A stretch of 64,000 bases of DNA, taken from positions 11,429,155-11,493,154 of the forward strand of contig NC_053490.1 of assembly GCF_905171775.1 (NCBI RefSeq), written 5' to 3'. Positions 10,136 through 20,604 of this stretch are shown piece by piece (position 1 is the first letter of the stretch; every line of letters begins with the position of its first letter). A program made the position numbers and the translations under genes. Origin of the DNA: Rana temporaria (taxonomy: Eukaryota > Chordata > Amphibia > Anura > Ranidae). The notes beneath the pieces were generated by a model. That model was given only the letters and a program-made list of their open reading frames with translations. It ran no database searches and was not told the DNA's origin.

Positions 10136-11500
10136 TCGTTCTGCCTAGCAAAGGAGAAGGACGTATGGCTCCCTTTGGGCCCAGCGCCCTGAGGAGAAAT
10201 TGTATTTTATTTTACTTTACTTTTTCTTGAAGAATCTTCTTTCAACTGTTGGCTGAGAGACAGGCTGGATATTATAGATCCTTGTAGTCTACTCAGTCCG
10301 ACCAGCAAGCGTGGGCACACCTTTGCAAAGAGGCTTGGTCTGCCACGCCATACCTCATGACTCCTGAGGTGGCCGGTGAGCTTTGCTCCGAGGTCCACAT
10401 ATGACTGAGCTGTGGTGTTGCCTCAATCACAGTGGACCGGGCCGACAGCTACCTCCATTGCAGTTGTAGTTCTGTCAGGAATGCGTCAGCGAGTCCTCGC
10501 TTGGACGGGTAAGTACAGTCCCTCCTGCTTCGGTGGGTTGGTACAGCTGGGCATTCCTGGGGTTCGGGGGTCCCTTCCCCTTACTTCCCTGCTCCTTTCC
10601 CTTGCTGCATTTCTAACATTGCCGCTGTCAGGGGGGAGGGGGCCTTCCTGAGGGGACTGTGTTATCTGGCCTGTGCTTTTTCTTTTTTGTATTGGGCTTT
10701 CCTGTGAGGTAAAAAGCCCTGTGATGAGCACAGATGTTTATGATTATACTTCAGCAGACGCTGACTGATTGGTGACACCTGTAATGGTTTTGCTTTTTAT
10801 GCTGTATCTGTGACTTGTCCTTAAATAAAACAGCCCTATGAGGCTTTTCCTGTTTAACCACAGGTCCCTGCAAAAGTTACCTCACGGTTCTTTTCCTCAC
10901 AGGCAGCGCTGGGCAGTCTCCTCCTGAGGGAGTCCCCTGGTTACCCCTGGTCAGCGCAGCAAGTGGGTGAGAGGCCCTGAATAGGGCTCTAGGAGCTTTT
11001 GTCTATTTGTATGGACAGGTGTGCATATTATAATACACACTATGTAAATATTGGAGTCAGTATCTGGGTCCTTCCCCACATGCTGGTGGTGGCAGCAGGT
11101 GTTAGCACCTGTGATTCCCACAGAGTTTTTATTGTTAGTCCTGGACACAGTTTGTGCCAGGGTGGGGGTGGACTGCGGGCGGGCGGTAAAAGAGTGCCCC
11201 CTTCCCCCGTTATCCCCTGGGGAATGCTCTGTTATGGAGCCATGGACTAGGTACCTAGTTAAAAAAAAAAAAAAAAAAGGCAGAATAAGGCATTTATGGG
11301 TGCGCTTTTTACTGCTGCAAGGGACTCTCCTAAGCTGCATAGTGCAGCTGGGTTTCCGCCGAGGGCTCGGTCTTTTTTGGATCACACAAATCAGACCGCT
11401 GTGTAGGTTTTTTCCTTCTGTGCCCTTCTTTGATAATTTCTGAGATGCAGAATGAGAAAAGCCACTGAGGGCTTTTGTAGTCCCTCACCGCCGGGCGGGA
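10136..11500 (+). other. 5' non-coding leader of DIRS B
   Basis: No intact ORF. Blocks match the leaders of copies D and E: ggctgagagacaggctgga.. near 10250, cttgtagt near 10281, and tacctccattgcagt near 10451. An A-run at 11261-11278 interrupts it. Confidence 0.6.
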
Positions 11501-11504
11501 ACCC

Positions 11505-11955
11505 CTACTTGTATGGATCTGACTGATAGAAGATCCGAAGTACTGACCCGTTCCATGTTTACCATGCTGGGGTCTGGCTTGCGGCCTATTGTGGCCACTA
11601 CACTGGGGTCTCAGTGGTCGCTGGCGCTATTTTTTGGGAGATTTTTCAATTACATTGAAAACTCCCATTGGCGCCCATTTTGTCGTAGCCACGCTATGGC
11701 GCAGCTTACATTGTGCTGGCCTTTTTCCTGTGGCCGCGTTCTGAACGCTCGGCGGCCATCTTGGAGTAGTCCTGACCCCTAGTGCTGTATACAACTCACA
11801 GAGTGAGCATTTGGCACCAGACAGTGGAGGAGCACCGACTCTCTCCTGAGGTTATTAGCCTAGCGGACCAGCTGGTCCAGGGCCTCATATAGGTCTGTGA
11901 TGCTTCATTGAATGCTGCGCCCTTGTTATCCAGGGCGTCTGTTTCAGAATGGTTT
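11505..11955 (+). pseudogene. Gag-like remnant of DIRS B
   Basis: A frame around 11513-11600 resembles the conserved stretch of ORF1 in copies D and E (DRRSEVLTRSMFTMLGSGLRP against DPADRR..ARSLFSVVGSAVRP). After an unrelated or leader-like segment (about 11635-11790), Gag similarity resumes near 11850 (ADQLVQG). The N-terminal third is not recognisable. It is truncated and rearranged. Confidence 0.65.
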
Positions 11956-12290
11956 TATGCACACGGTGGTGTAGTGCTTAACTCCATTACTTGGCAGCAA
12001 AAGAGTCATTGGTTCGAATCTGCACACTGACGCCAATCTGCACACTGACGCCAATCTGCCTGGAGCTTGCATTGTCGCTCCCTGTGTCTGTGTGGGTTTC
12101 CTCCGGGTACTCCGGTTTCCTCCAAAGACATGTGTGCATACACCTACATAATATACATACACACTATGTGTGTGTATTATTTAGGGGCAACCCTCCCAGG
12201 CCGTCAAAGGCCCAGCTGGGGGACTAATCTGTCCCTGGGTGCATAAGCCGATCACGCCGGCACCCAAATCCTGCCAATGTATATAGCCTT
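11955..12290 (+). mobile_element. tRNA-like SINE inserted in DIRS B
   Basis: The segment starts with a box-A-like ggtggtgtagtgcttaactc and carries a box-B ggttcgaatc at 12011-12020, followed by the body ggtttcctccgggtactccg, which I recognise from a tRNA-derived SINE-like family of vertebrates. An 18-bp piece (tgcacactgacgccaatc) is duplicated in tandem at 12020-12056. It interrupts DIRS B between Gag and RT similarity. Confidence 0.6.
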
Positions 12291-12309
12291 CCTTCCCTGT
12301 CTCTAGGTG

Positions 12310-14250
12310 GGAGGGGCGGCTTGCAGGTTCACAATTCAGTGAAACCTCCCTGCTCTCCGACTAGTGGGTCTGCGAGGTGGTCTCTTCGGAGTACTAGATA
12401 GGGTTTCCTCTTATCCACAGAACAAAGTTCTGTCCTTGTGTCTTCCCCTCCCGGCACGTCGGTCTGCCTTGGGCAGTGTGGGATTTGCTAAGCTGCAAGG
12501 TAATTTTACCTTTCCTGCAGGACGAGAGTTTTGGGGTTTTCTATGGGCCTCAGGCCCTAAATACCTTTGTGAACGTCGGGTAGTTCCGCATGGAATCCAT
12601 TTGTTCGGTGGTAGCTGCGCTTCATCCGGGGGATGTCCTGACGTCCTCGGACATCAGGGACGCATACATGCATGTCCCGTTTTGCACATGTCAGTGTTTT
12701 TTTCTGTGCTTCGTGATGAGAGAAGGGTCTCTGTCAGCCTGTGGCCCTCCCTTTTGATCTGGCGTCAGCACCATGGGTTTTCAGCTAGGAGCTCGCACTT
12801 ATTTGAATTTTGTTGGGACAGCGAGGCTTTGCCTCATTGGCTACTTTGAAGACTTTCTTCTGAGAGCAGCTTCTGTCTCCGACCTAGTGGATGGGTTATT
12901 CCCATTCAGACCCTCCGAAGATTCGGGTGGATGTTAAACGTTTAGGCCAGAAAGTGTAGCTCAGTGGCAGCAAGCCTGCCCTACATGTGTGCGACCCAGG
13001 GTTCAAATTATGGGCATGCTAGGTTCCGACTCAGCGTTGGAGTATCTAGTGTTGATCCAGACTCCTCAGTGGCAAAGGTCCTTCTTCCCCTGGAGAAATT
13101 GCAGACTCTTCAGTCTGCGGAGAAGGTATTGGCATCACGCAATCGGTCTTCTCTCCGGGCGCCTGCTGGTTCAGGGTCTGTGGGTAGCCTCCTTCAAGGT
13201 GGTACTGTATGCCCAGTTCCACACCCTGGTTTTCCAGTGGAACTACTGTCCAGGTGGTAAAAATCTCTTGTCTCTGAAATCATTAGATTCCTGTGCGCCA
13301 CCTAGTCAGAGTCTCTCTGAGTTGGTGACAGAGATTCCCGACTCTTCGGTCCGGGAAGTTGTTCCTTCCTTCCAGTGGTCGGTGTTTACGACGAATGCCA
13401 GCTCACAGGTTGTGAACCTGGAGGTTCACAAAACTGGGGGGTCCAGTCGGCCCTGAGTCGCTGGACTTGCGTGGACCTATGACCACACCTCCTTGAATGT
13501 GTCTGGTCTCGGTAGCTACCCAGGGTCGGGCCTGGCTAGTGCCTGGTGGAAGACCGCCTGGGAATACCAGGTGCTGTCTACTGTTCATTGTCCTACTATT
13601 TTAGGCGATCAGGCTATGCTTCTCCTTGTGGTCGACCAATCTGGTTTCAGCCGGACAACGCCACGGCCGTGGCTTCAGTCTACCATCAGGTATGCCGGCA
13701 GGCAGACTACTGGAGTCGCCAGATGCTGGACCAGGGCGACTGGTCTTTGTGCTTGGGGTGTTTCAGCTCCCTTGCAGGAGGTGAGCCTCACATGGCATGG
13801 ATCTCCTGGCAGCTTGTCTTCGCCGCAAGGGTGTCAGTTAGTGGCCAGGTCTAGTGATCTTGTACAGACGCGTCAGTCGCGCTGGTGGCCCTGTGTTGTC
13901 TGTATCGGTGATTTTTTGCCATTCCTCCATGGTAGTTGCTTCCTCGGCCGCTCCACAGAGTGGATGCTGAGGAGATCCCGATGATTCTAATCGCTCCAGA
14001 TTAATCTCGGCGTCCTTGGTACGCTGATATCGGGCGCCTGGTAGCGGAGGCACCCTGGCGATTGCCAGGGCAGGAGGTTCCTGTCTCAAGGTCCCATACT
14101 TCCTCCTGTTGTACAGTCACTGACTTGCTTAACATGGTTATTGGAAGCCAGACTTTAGGTGACCAGGGTCTGTCTGACTCGGTCATCTCAACAGGGCACC
14201 GTAGTCTTCTTCCGGAGGATCTACCGTCGCACCTCTCTTGGTGCGAAGGG
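12310..14250 (+). pseudogene. RT/RNase H pseudogene of DIRS B
   Basis: Similarity to the polyproteins of A, D and E runs in several frames. An RT block near 12590-12690 resembles RMESICSVVAALHPGD and SDIRDAYMHVP, and the RNase H block DNATAVA is at about 13655. Frames change repeatedly, the YLDD region is not readable, and a tRNA-like piece is inserted at about 12954-13020. It is non-functional as it stands. Confidence 0.8.
12954..13020 (+). repeat. tRNA-like insertion in the DIRS B RT region
   Basis: The text gtgtagctcagtggcagcaa has a box-A form and gggttcaaat (13000-13009) has a box-B form, ~37 nt apart. It interrupts a block that in copy D reads through between agaaagt and gttccg, so it looks like an insertion of about 65 bp. 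No complete acceptor stem is evident, so it is not a convincing tRNA gene. Confidence 0.5.
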
Positions 14251-15100
14251 ATGGAGTGACGTCCACGGGCGTACTTTCAATGTCCAGGGTCCTGCTGTTT
14301 TTAAAGCTTGGATTGGATCTAAAAATTGCTTAAAGCACCGTTTGGGGGCAGATTTCAGCCTTGGCTGTGTTCTTTTAGTGGCCTTTTTGCGGCCCGTTCC
14401 CTGGTGGGTCCCCTTTTTTTGTGTGCAAGGGGTTTGTCATATACTTTCCCCTCTTGGCCCATCTCTTCCCCCATGAGTTTTGACTCTGGTGCTCTCGGTT
14501 CTTCAGGAACCTTCCTTTTGGAAACATCAGAGAGATTTTCTCTTGACACTATCTCAGAAGGTGGCCCCTTTAGTGGCCTTTACCTCTGTTAGAGGGGTTT
14601 CTGAGTTGGCGGTCTTGTCTTGCAAGCCGCCATGCTTGATCCCCCATAAGGATTAGGTGATGGTGCGCACGCGACCTTCCCTTCTTCCGAAGGAGGTTTC
14701 GGCCTTTCATACTTTAGGCGTGGTACGCGCTTTGCGGGTATACCAGCCTACTACGGCTCCATTTCGGAGCTTCTGACTCTCTTTTGTGTCGGTGTCTGGT
14801 CCACAAAAGGGCCTGGCGGTCTCGTCGACCACCATTTCTCGGTGGATCGGGCAGGCCGTCATACAGGCCTATGCTCCTAAGGGCGGGCCCCCCTTTCCGG
14901 TCACGGCACTTTCGACCAGGGCAATTGGTGCTTCCTGGGTTTTTTTTTTTTCCCGACATCATGCGTCGGTCTCACAGGTGTGCGAGGCGGCGATTTGCTC
15001 GTCCGTTCACGCTTTTTCCAGAATTTACATGGTTGCTGTGAGTGCATCTTATGATGTTTTTTTTTCAGCCGCTAGTTTTTGCCGGCGGCTGTTTAAAGTT
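14180..15100 (+). pseudogene. Tyrosine recombinase remnant of DIRS B
   Basis: Blocks correspond to the recombinase of A and D: RGVSELAVLSC near 14590, STTISRWIGQAVIQAYAPKG near 14826-14881, and ICSSVHAFSRIYMVAV near 14995-15040. The HxxR histidine is replaced: the codon at 14909-14911 gives LSTR where A and D have HSTR. Several frame changes and an early stop are present. Confidence 0.78.
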
Positions 15101-15204
15101 GCACCTCCTCCGTTGAGGAGCTCTGCTTGTTTTGGGGTGAAGTTAAAATTGTTTTTACTGATATATTTCCCACCCCTCGTTTTTTGACACTGCTTGGGGA
15201 CGTC

Positions 15205-15330
15205 CCACTTGTCAAGATTTAAGGAGCTGTGTCCGTCCATGGACAATAAGAGAAAATAGGATTTTTTGTACTCACCGTAAAATCCTTTTCTCTGAAGTCC
15301 ATGGACGGACACAGCTCCCACCCCTCCTTT
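15205..15330 (+). repeat. Internal complementary region of DIRS B
   Basis: The left half is the reverse complement of the element's left end including gacaataagagaaaat. The right half is the reverse complement of the right end (gtactcaccgtaaaatcc). The two halves meet near 15258, reproducing a head-to-tail junction of the two outer ends. Confidence 0.88.
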
Positions 15331-15353
15331 TTAGGTTTGTACTGCTTGTTACG

Positions 15354-15538
15354 AACTGAGGCTGCAAGCTGCAGTGAGGAGGGTTATGTCTGGAGGGACC
15401 GCCCCCTGGGCGGGGCTGTTCAACTCTGTTAATGTAACATGTATTTAACTATTTAACATGTTTCTGCCTAGTCCTCTCCTGTAAACAGGGAACATAACCC
15501 ACTTGTCAAGATTTAAGGAGCTGTGTCCGTCCATGGAC
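15354..15538 (-). repeat. Right terminal inverted repeat of DIRS B
   Basis: Complement of 9951-10135. About 42 bp of outer sequence follows (to ~15580), ending in aaaaaatcctatttt. Confidence 0.92.
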
Positions 15539-15764
15539 TTCAGAGAAAAGGATTTTACGGTGAGTACAAAAAATCCTATTTTTTCTGAAAATAAACTTAA
15601 ACTTGAATGAAAAAAAAAAAAAAAAAAAAAAAAACACAAAACGTGTGGGTAAATAAAAGTATATAAAATTTGTGGAGGGGGGGGGGGGGGAGGGGTTAGG
15701 TCAGGGAAAGGGGGCAAAAACAATAAAAGTGCTTTTGTTTTAAAGTGCACTTAACATTTAGAGT

Positions 15765-16055
15765 GCATCTAAACCTGAGAGCAGAGCCTGGTCCCTCGTG
15801 TCACCCCGGGGTGTTGTGTTTTGTGCTCTGTAGTAGGTTCGGTTCTCACTGACATGTCTCTCCTCCAGCGAGGAATTTGTTTACATTCCATAAATTGTAG
15901 ATCAGTGACATCGCCAGACTCCGCCTGCCGCGTGCAGCCTTCATGTAGCGGAGACGAGCACAGCGTGACCCCAGCGTGTTTGGGTTGTGTAATTACAAGT
16001 CCTGTGTGGGAGGGGGGGGGGGAAACTGGTTACTGCTGGTTCACACAAACTTTTA
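15765..16055 (+). repeat. Unclassified repeat, copy 2 (pair of 5842-6107)
   Basis: Same orientation as copy 1, with a ~20-bp extra segment (aggttcggttctcactgaca) after gctctgtagt. Bases 15581-15764 before it hold A- and G-runs and nothing else I recognise. Confidence 0.7.
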
Positions 16056-16188
16056 TTAAATTAAACTCAGAAGTGCGGCACTAATCCTGTATACAAGTAA
16101 ATGTTATTGGAATACATCCGACCAGAAAAGAAGCAGCAGACTCTGCAGCAATCTGTGTATCCAGAGGAACATCAGCAGTGATAATATC

Positions 16189-16839
16189 TAAGGCGGCAAC
16201 TAACGATTATTTTCATAATCGATTAGTTGGCCGATTATTGTTTCGATTAATCGGATAATGGCCTTAAAAAAAAAAAAAATAACATGTTTTCATTTTTTTG
16301 GGACAATTTGTTGTTGGGCAGATTACAAAACACAAATTGCCAAAAAAACACATTCCATGCTTTTCTGCAGCTTCTCCATTGAAGTGTATTGAACCAAAAA
16401 AAACAAAATAGCACCGTTTTGCGTTAAAAAGTCCTCGCCCTTTGCAAATACGCAGCAGCTGAAAAAAAAAATCATGGATGTGAATGTGTCCCATAGGAAA
16501 ACCATGTAAATGAACTGTAGTGTGTTTCTGCAAAAATCACCAAAAAACAGAGGTGTGACCCCGGCCTGAGATGTTTAGTAACATAATGGGGGTTAAAAAA
16601 AACAAAAATAAGTACAAAGAGCAAATAATCGCTACTGTAAGGGGTTGATTTTTTTTTACTGTGGGACAGTGAAAGTAATATTTACAGGAGCGATTTGCTT
16701 TTTTGTACTATAAAGGGCTAATTTTAGTTGTTTTAACCCCATTATGTTACTGGCCGATTAATCGATTATGAAAATTGTAATCGATTAATTTCATAATCGA
16801 TTAGTTGTGCCGATTAATCGATTAGTTGTTTCGGCCCTA
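16189..16839. mobile_element. hAT-type MITE rich in ATCGATTA words (651 bp)
   Basis: Termini are taaggcggcaactaacgatt and attagttgtttcggcccta, with many aatcgatta/taatcgatt inverted words next to each end. The 8-bp flanks are ATAATATC (16181-16188) and ATAAAATC (16840-16847), one mismatch. The middle is AT-rich and non-coding. Confidence 0.78.
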
Positions 16840-17073
16840 ATAAAATCACATTGTGAACAATCGGCAAGCTTGCTTACCATGAGTGGGTCAGAAGAGCTGA
16901 ACATGGAAAATGGATCTGATGTCCTGGTACCAAGTATGGCCTCCGCCCCTCATTATAAAATCATGCAGCCAGGAGACAAAACTTAAATTAAAGCAGCCTC
17001 CATAGTGCAGCATTTTGCGTAAAATTATTTATTTTGATTTCTAAAGTGAACACTTGCAATGTAAAAGGATTAA

Positions 17074-17178
17074 ATGAGGTTGCAGAGAAGGACAACCAAA
17101 CTGATAAGAGGAATGGAGGAGCTCAGCTATGAGGAAAGATTAGAGGAACTAAATGTATTCACTCCTGAGAAGAGGAGA
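17074..17178 (+). pseudogene. LINE reverse transcriptase C-terminal fragment
   Basis: About 35 residues before a tandem array resemble the C-terminal end of CR1/L2/RTE-type reverse transcriptases: LQRRTTKLIRGMEELSYEER, then LEELNVFTPEKRR. The family is a guess from this conserved tail. It flows in frame into the 33-bp array at 17179. Confidence 0.65.
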
Positions 17179-17640
17179 ATAAGGGGGGATATGATCAACA
17201 TGTACAAATATATAAGGGGGGATATGATCACCATGTACAAATATATAAGGGGGGATATGATCACCATGTACAAATATATAAGGGGGGATATGATCTCCAT
17301 GTATAAATATATAAGGGGGGATATGATCTCCATGTACAAATATATAAGGGGGGATATGATCCACATGTACAAATATATAAGGGGGGATATGATCCACATG
17401 TACAAATATATAAGGGGGGATATGATCCACATGTACAAATATATAAGGGGGGATATGATCACCATGTACAAATCTATAAGGGGGGATATGATCCACATGT
17501 ACAAATCTATAAGGGGGGATATGATCCACATGTACAAATATATAAGGGGGGATATGATCACCATGTACAAATATATAAGGGGGGATATGATCCACATGTA
17601 CAAATATATAAGGGGGGATATGATCCCCATGTACAAATAC
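17179..17640 (+). repeat. 33-bp in-frame minisatellite, 14 units
   Basis: Fourteen head-to-tail units of 33 bp each encode an 11-residue step (IRGDMI-x-MYKYI) in the plus frame; the x position varies (N, T, S, H, P), and two units carry S for Y. The unit is the RGDMI-MYKY motif of the LINE tail just upstream, so the array grew out of coding LINE sequence. All other frames also stay open because 33 is a multiple of 3, giving false ORFs on the minus strand. Confidence 0.93.
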
Positions 17641-18597
17641 ATCCACACTGCTAAAACAAACCTATTACAACACTCTCATCAAAACCCTCTCACCCAAACC
17701 TCGTCAGCTCTTTTCTACCCTAAAAATTCCTTATGTAGCACTACCCTCCTCCCTCAGGATGGACAGCACAGGACCACTCTGCAACTGCAGACCCAGTCTG
17801 ACTAGCAGGCCTACATGGTAGATCACAACCCCGGACCAACGTGGTCCTGGAGCCAGGAACACTTGAACACGCACCCCCGGCCATGAGGACCACACACAGG
17901 GGTGGTGGGACGACATGCCAGCGATCGACGACCGCGAACCAATGACGTCTGTCCCTTAAGTACTCTCCCCCAGCATGCTCAGCGAAGCGATCAACCCCCA
18001 CTGATTGGCTGCCGAGGAAAAACACCCAATACGCCCTGACTCGACTGCTGCCACCCTTGGTCTGGGGTGGTACCAACACCCCAGACAGCAATACTGGTCA
18101 CTCACAGTACAGCCATGGCTGGAACAGAGGCCCAAATTTGGCAAAAATAACACGGTCAGAGGCAACTAAATCTCTGACCACCCTCTTAAGGCAGCACCAG
18201 CTATGAAAGTAGCAGGGCGCTACACTTCACCCCCCCCCACTGCCCCCTCCCACCAACTTGCTTACCGTTCAACAAATTGCCAACCATTTCAAAAGCAAAA
18301 TCAACATAATTTGCAAGGAGAGATCCAGCATTCAAATTCCTCCCCTACCCAACACATCAGGTCCAACACCACTCTCAATACTCTCCTCCTTCTGCCCAGT
18401 TGCCACCAATGAAGTCGATAAATTCCTCTCTATGGCCCACCTCACTACCTGTCCTCTCTCAATTACTGCGACCACCTTCACGCTCTATCCTCAACTCCTT
18501 CCCACATCTTCAACCTCACCTTTCCTTCCCCGCTGAAACATTCACTGGTTACCCCCATACTTAAAAAACCCTCACTAGACCCCACCTGTTGAATAAC

Positions 18598-18742
18598 TTA
18601 AAGGGGAGTTCCAGCGACGGAGAAGATCGCTCTCTACAACGGTAAGTACAGCGTCGATTTTAAAACAACTAGCCGATTCCCCTAGACAAAATGAGCATCA
18701 ATCTAAGGGTAAAAATGTTTTGGCGGGGGAACTACCGCTTTA
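18598..18742. mobile_element. Small TTAA-flanked MITE inside the LINE
   Basis: The element begins TTAAAGGGGAGTTCC and ends GGGGAACTACCGCTTTAA, sharing the TTAAAGyGGAGTTCC terminus with the elements at 25844, 42924 and 46039. A TTAA duplication is the mark of piggyBac or Kolobok transposition. It interrupts the LINE reading frame. Confidence 0.75.
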
Positions 18743-18917
18743 ACACTTACCTCTCCTTCAGCCCCCACATCCAATCACTGGCTAAATCCTGCCACCTTAA
18801 CCTCTGCAACATCTCTAGAATTCAACCCTTCCTGACTAATGACACCAGAAAGAAACTTATTCACTCCTTCATTATTTCCCGCCTTGACTACTGCAACTAT
18901 CTCCTTAATGGCCTACC

Positions 18918-19195
18918 CTAAGGCTGCATTCACACCTTGGCGTACCTAATCGCGGCGACAAAACGCCGCGATTGTGAATGCAGCTTACCCCCAGGTCCAC
19001 ATCTCCTATGCCGAAAGCCGCCTGAAAAAAAGGTCCGGGACTTGTTTTCAGGCAGCAGGCGTACAGCGTTTGGCGTGGAGATGTGAACCATCTCCATAGA
19101 GGGCAATGTAAAATCATCCCTCCAGCGTCTCGGGGCTGCTCCGGCGTCGCGCTTCAGGCGTATATACGCCTAGGTGTGAACAGAGCCTTACTCAG
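18918..19195. mobile_element. MITE with aaggctgcattcacac ends inside the LINE
   Basis: The left end ctaaggctgcattcacacc and right end ggtgtgaacagagccttac are near-complementary, and the segment splits LINE similarity precisely. A similar terminus is at 28668-29022. Superfamily not determined. Confidence 0.6.
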
Positions 19196-19347
19196 GCTAT
19201 CCCCCCCCCCCCTTCCGTCTGTTATGAATTCTGCTGCTAGTTTAATTCACCTCACTAACCGACCTGTGACTGCTGCTCCTCTCTGCCAATCCCTTCACTG
19301 GCTTCCCCTACCCCACCGTGTAAAATTCAAAATGCTAACCACAACTG

Positions 19348-19590
19348 GGAGCCAGACCGTCTCGTCCAACATCAGTGCCTGACCTCACAATTGTGCTTCT
19401 GGAAGGATGGTCAAACATTCCCATAGACACACTCCTAAACCTTGTGGACGGCCTTCCCAGAAGAGTTGAAGCTGTTATAGCTGCAAAGGGCGGGGCCAAC
19501 TCAATATTGACCCCTACGGACTAAGATGCCATTAAAGTTCATGTGCGTGTAAAGGCAGGTGTCCCAATACTTTTGACAATATAGTATATG
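19348..19590 (+). pseudogene. Tc1-like transposase 3' end and terminus
   Basis: Bases 19380-19470 translate to a Tc1-like C-terminal piece (WSNIPIDTLLNLVDGLPRR, EAVIAAKGG), followed by non-coding sequence that ends gtgtcccaatacttttgaca, a typical Tc1 terminal phrase. The catalytic DDE region is missing. Confidence 0.6.
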
Positions 19591-19604
19591 ACAAAAAAAA
19601 AAAA

Positions 19605-19860
19605 GTTAAAGAAAAAACTTTTTTTTTTTTTTTACAATTTTTTTTTTTTCCCCTTTTGTTTAGAAAAAAAAAAGACAGAGTGGTGATTAAATACCACCAA
19701 ACCGAAGCTCTGTCTGGCTATTATAGAAATGTTGTTTGCGTACAGTGTTGCATGACCGCACAATTGTCATTCAGAGTATGACCGTGCTGAAAGCTGAAAA
19801 TGTATCTGGGCAAGAAAGGGGTGAAGTGCCCGCCGCCCGGTAGGCAAGTGATTAAAAAAG
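19605..19860 (-). repeat. Reverse fragment of the TTAACCACTTGC repeat family
   Basis: Read on the minus strand, it matches 34040-34200 (tttcagctttcagcac, tttggtggtatttgatcacc with changes) and ends at a TTAA near 19852. It is AT-rich with A and T runs and non-coding. Confidence 0.55.
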
Positions 19861-19879
19861 GCCAGGATTATTTCCTAAA

Positions 19880-20116
19880 TGTACATAATACAACTGGATA
19901 CTGACATTTACTGGTAAAGTTGATCCGGGGAATATCCGATTGCCTCTCTGGGATCGGGAAGGATTTTTTTTTCTCCCCTGGTGGAGCAAATTGGTTCATG
20001 TCTTGTCCCCCCCTCTGGATCAACTGTGGGTTATAGGTGTGTGTGTATATAATTTCCCCCCCCTTTTTTTTATTGGTTGAACTAGATGGACTTTTCTTGA
20101 ACTATGTAATCGAATG
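19880..20116 (+). mobile_element. L2/CR1-type LINE 3' tail
   Basis: The phrases tgggatcgggaaggat, ggagcaaattggttcatg, ctctggatcaactgtgggtt and ttgaactagatggactt in this order are the 3' end of a common vertebrate L2/CR1-like LINE, known to me from frog and reptile sequence. No coding part is attached. Confidence 0.6.
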
Positions 20117-20604
20117 ACTAAATCCATAGGGCGGAGCCAGATGTGCTGACGTCATCACGTACAACAGTCGGAGAACTGGAATTTCTTAATTTGTATTGTA
20201 TGTAAAGATGAGTGGTATCAATCCTTTTACATTGTCAGGGTTAAAGTTCATATGAGATTTTATTGATTGGGTTTATATCTTCTATAAAGAAACACGTGGG
20301 AGATTCTTATCTCTCAAAGCAGCCCCTGATCCTCATTGGTGCCTCCAGGCGGCCAGTCGGAGGTCATGGATGGGGGAGGAAGTGGTCATAGGACTGTGTA
20401 GAGTATTTATACCCTGTGTTTTGGGGGTCCTTGGGTATAGTGAAGATGATCATAGGAGTCAAACAGGAACCTAAAAGTGTCTACTGTAAGAATCAAACTT
20501 TGCTTTGGGTCAGGAGATCACCCCTCAAATGTTCCTTCTAAAGATAAAAAAGGACCATAGTCCGTGATTATACATTTTTGAGTTATTGCCTGGTTTCTCT
20601 ATGA
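20117..20604. other. Unassigned non-coding stretch
   Basis: No terminal repeats or coding motifs found. A gene exon was looked for here because pgm2l1 lies downstream, but none matches. Confidence 0.35.

Larger units (their letters stand above)
9943..15580 (+). mobile_element. DIRS-type retrotransposon, copy B (full length, decayed coding)
   Basis: Both ends are present. The inverted repeats 9951-10135 and 15354-15538 are identical over about the outer 178 bp. The internal complementary region 15205-15330 matches both outer ends in reverse complement: the outermost left sequence (attttctcttattg) and the outermost right sequence (acggtgagtacaaaaaatcc). Between them lie fragments of Gag, RT/RNase H and tyrosine recombinase in the order of the other copies, all carrying stops and shifts, plus two tRNA-like insertions. 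Target duplication is not apparent. Confidence 0.92.
18240..19345 (+). pseudogene. L2-like LINE ORF2 fragment carrying two insertions
   Basis: Pieces of a non-LTR reverse transcriptase occur in order: 18290-18600 (CPVATNEVDKFLSMAHL), then 18744-18917 (SRLDYCNYLLNGLP at the end), then 19216-19345 (NSAASLIHLTNR ... LHWLPLPHRVKF). The SRLDYCN and LHWLP blocks are hallmarks of the L2/CR1/Rex group. The gaps are a small TTAA element (18598-18742) and a MITE (18918-19195). It is dead. Confidence 0.75.

Noticed and set aside
12954..13020. Functional tRNA gene
   Set aside because: Box A and B forms are present, but no complete cloverleaf or acceptor pairing can be made by eye.
17179..17640. CRISPR-like regular repeats
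   Set aside because: Units abut without unique spacers and differ by point changes; a vertebrate minisatellite fits.
17127..17648. Two minus-strand ORFs of 165-173 codons (IISPLIYLYM-type and DHIPPYIFVH-type repeats)
   Set aside because: All frames stay open because the unit is 33 bp; only the plus frame has homology, and that is to a dead LINE.
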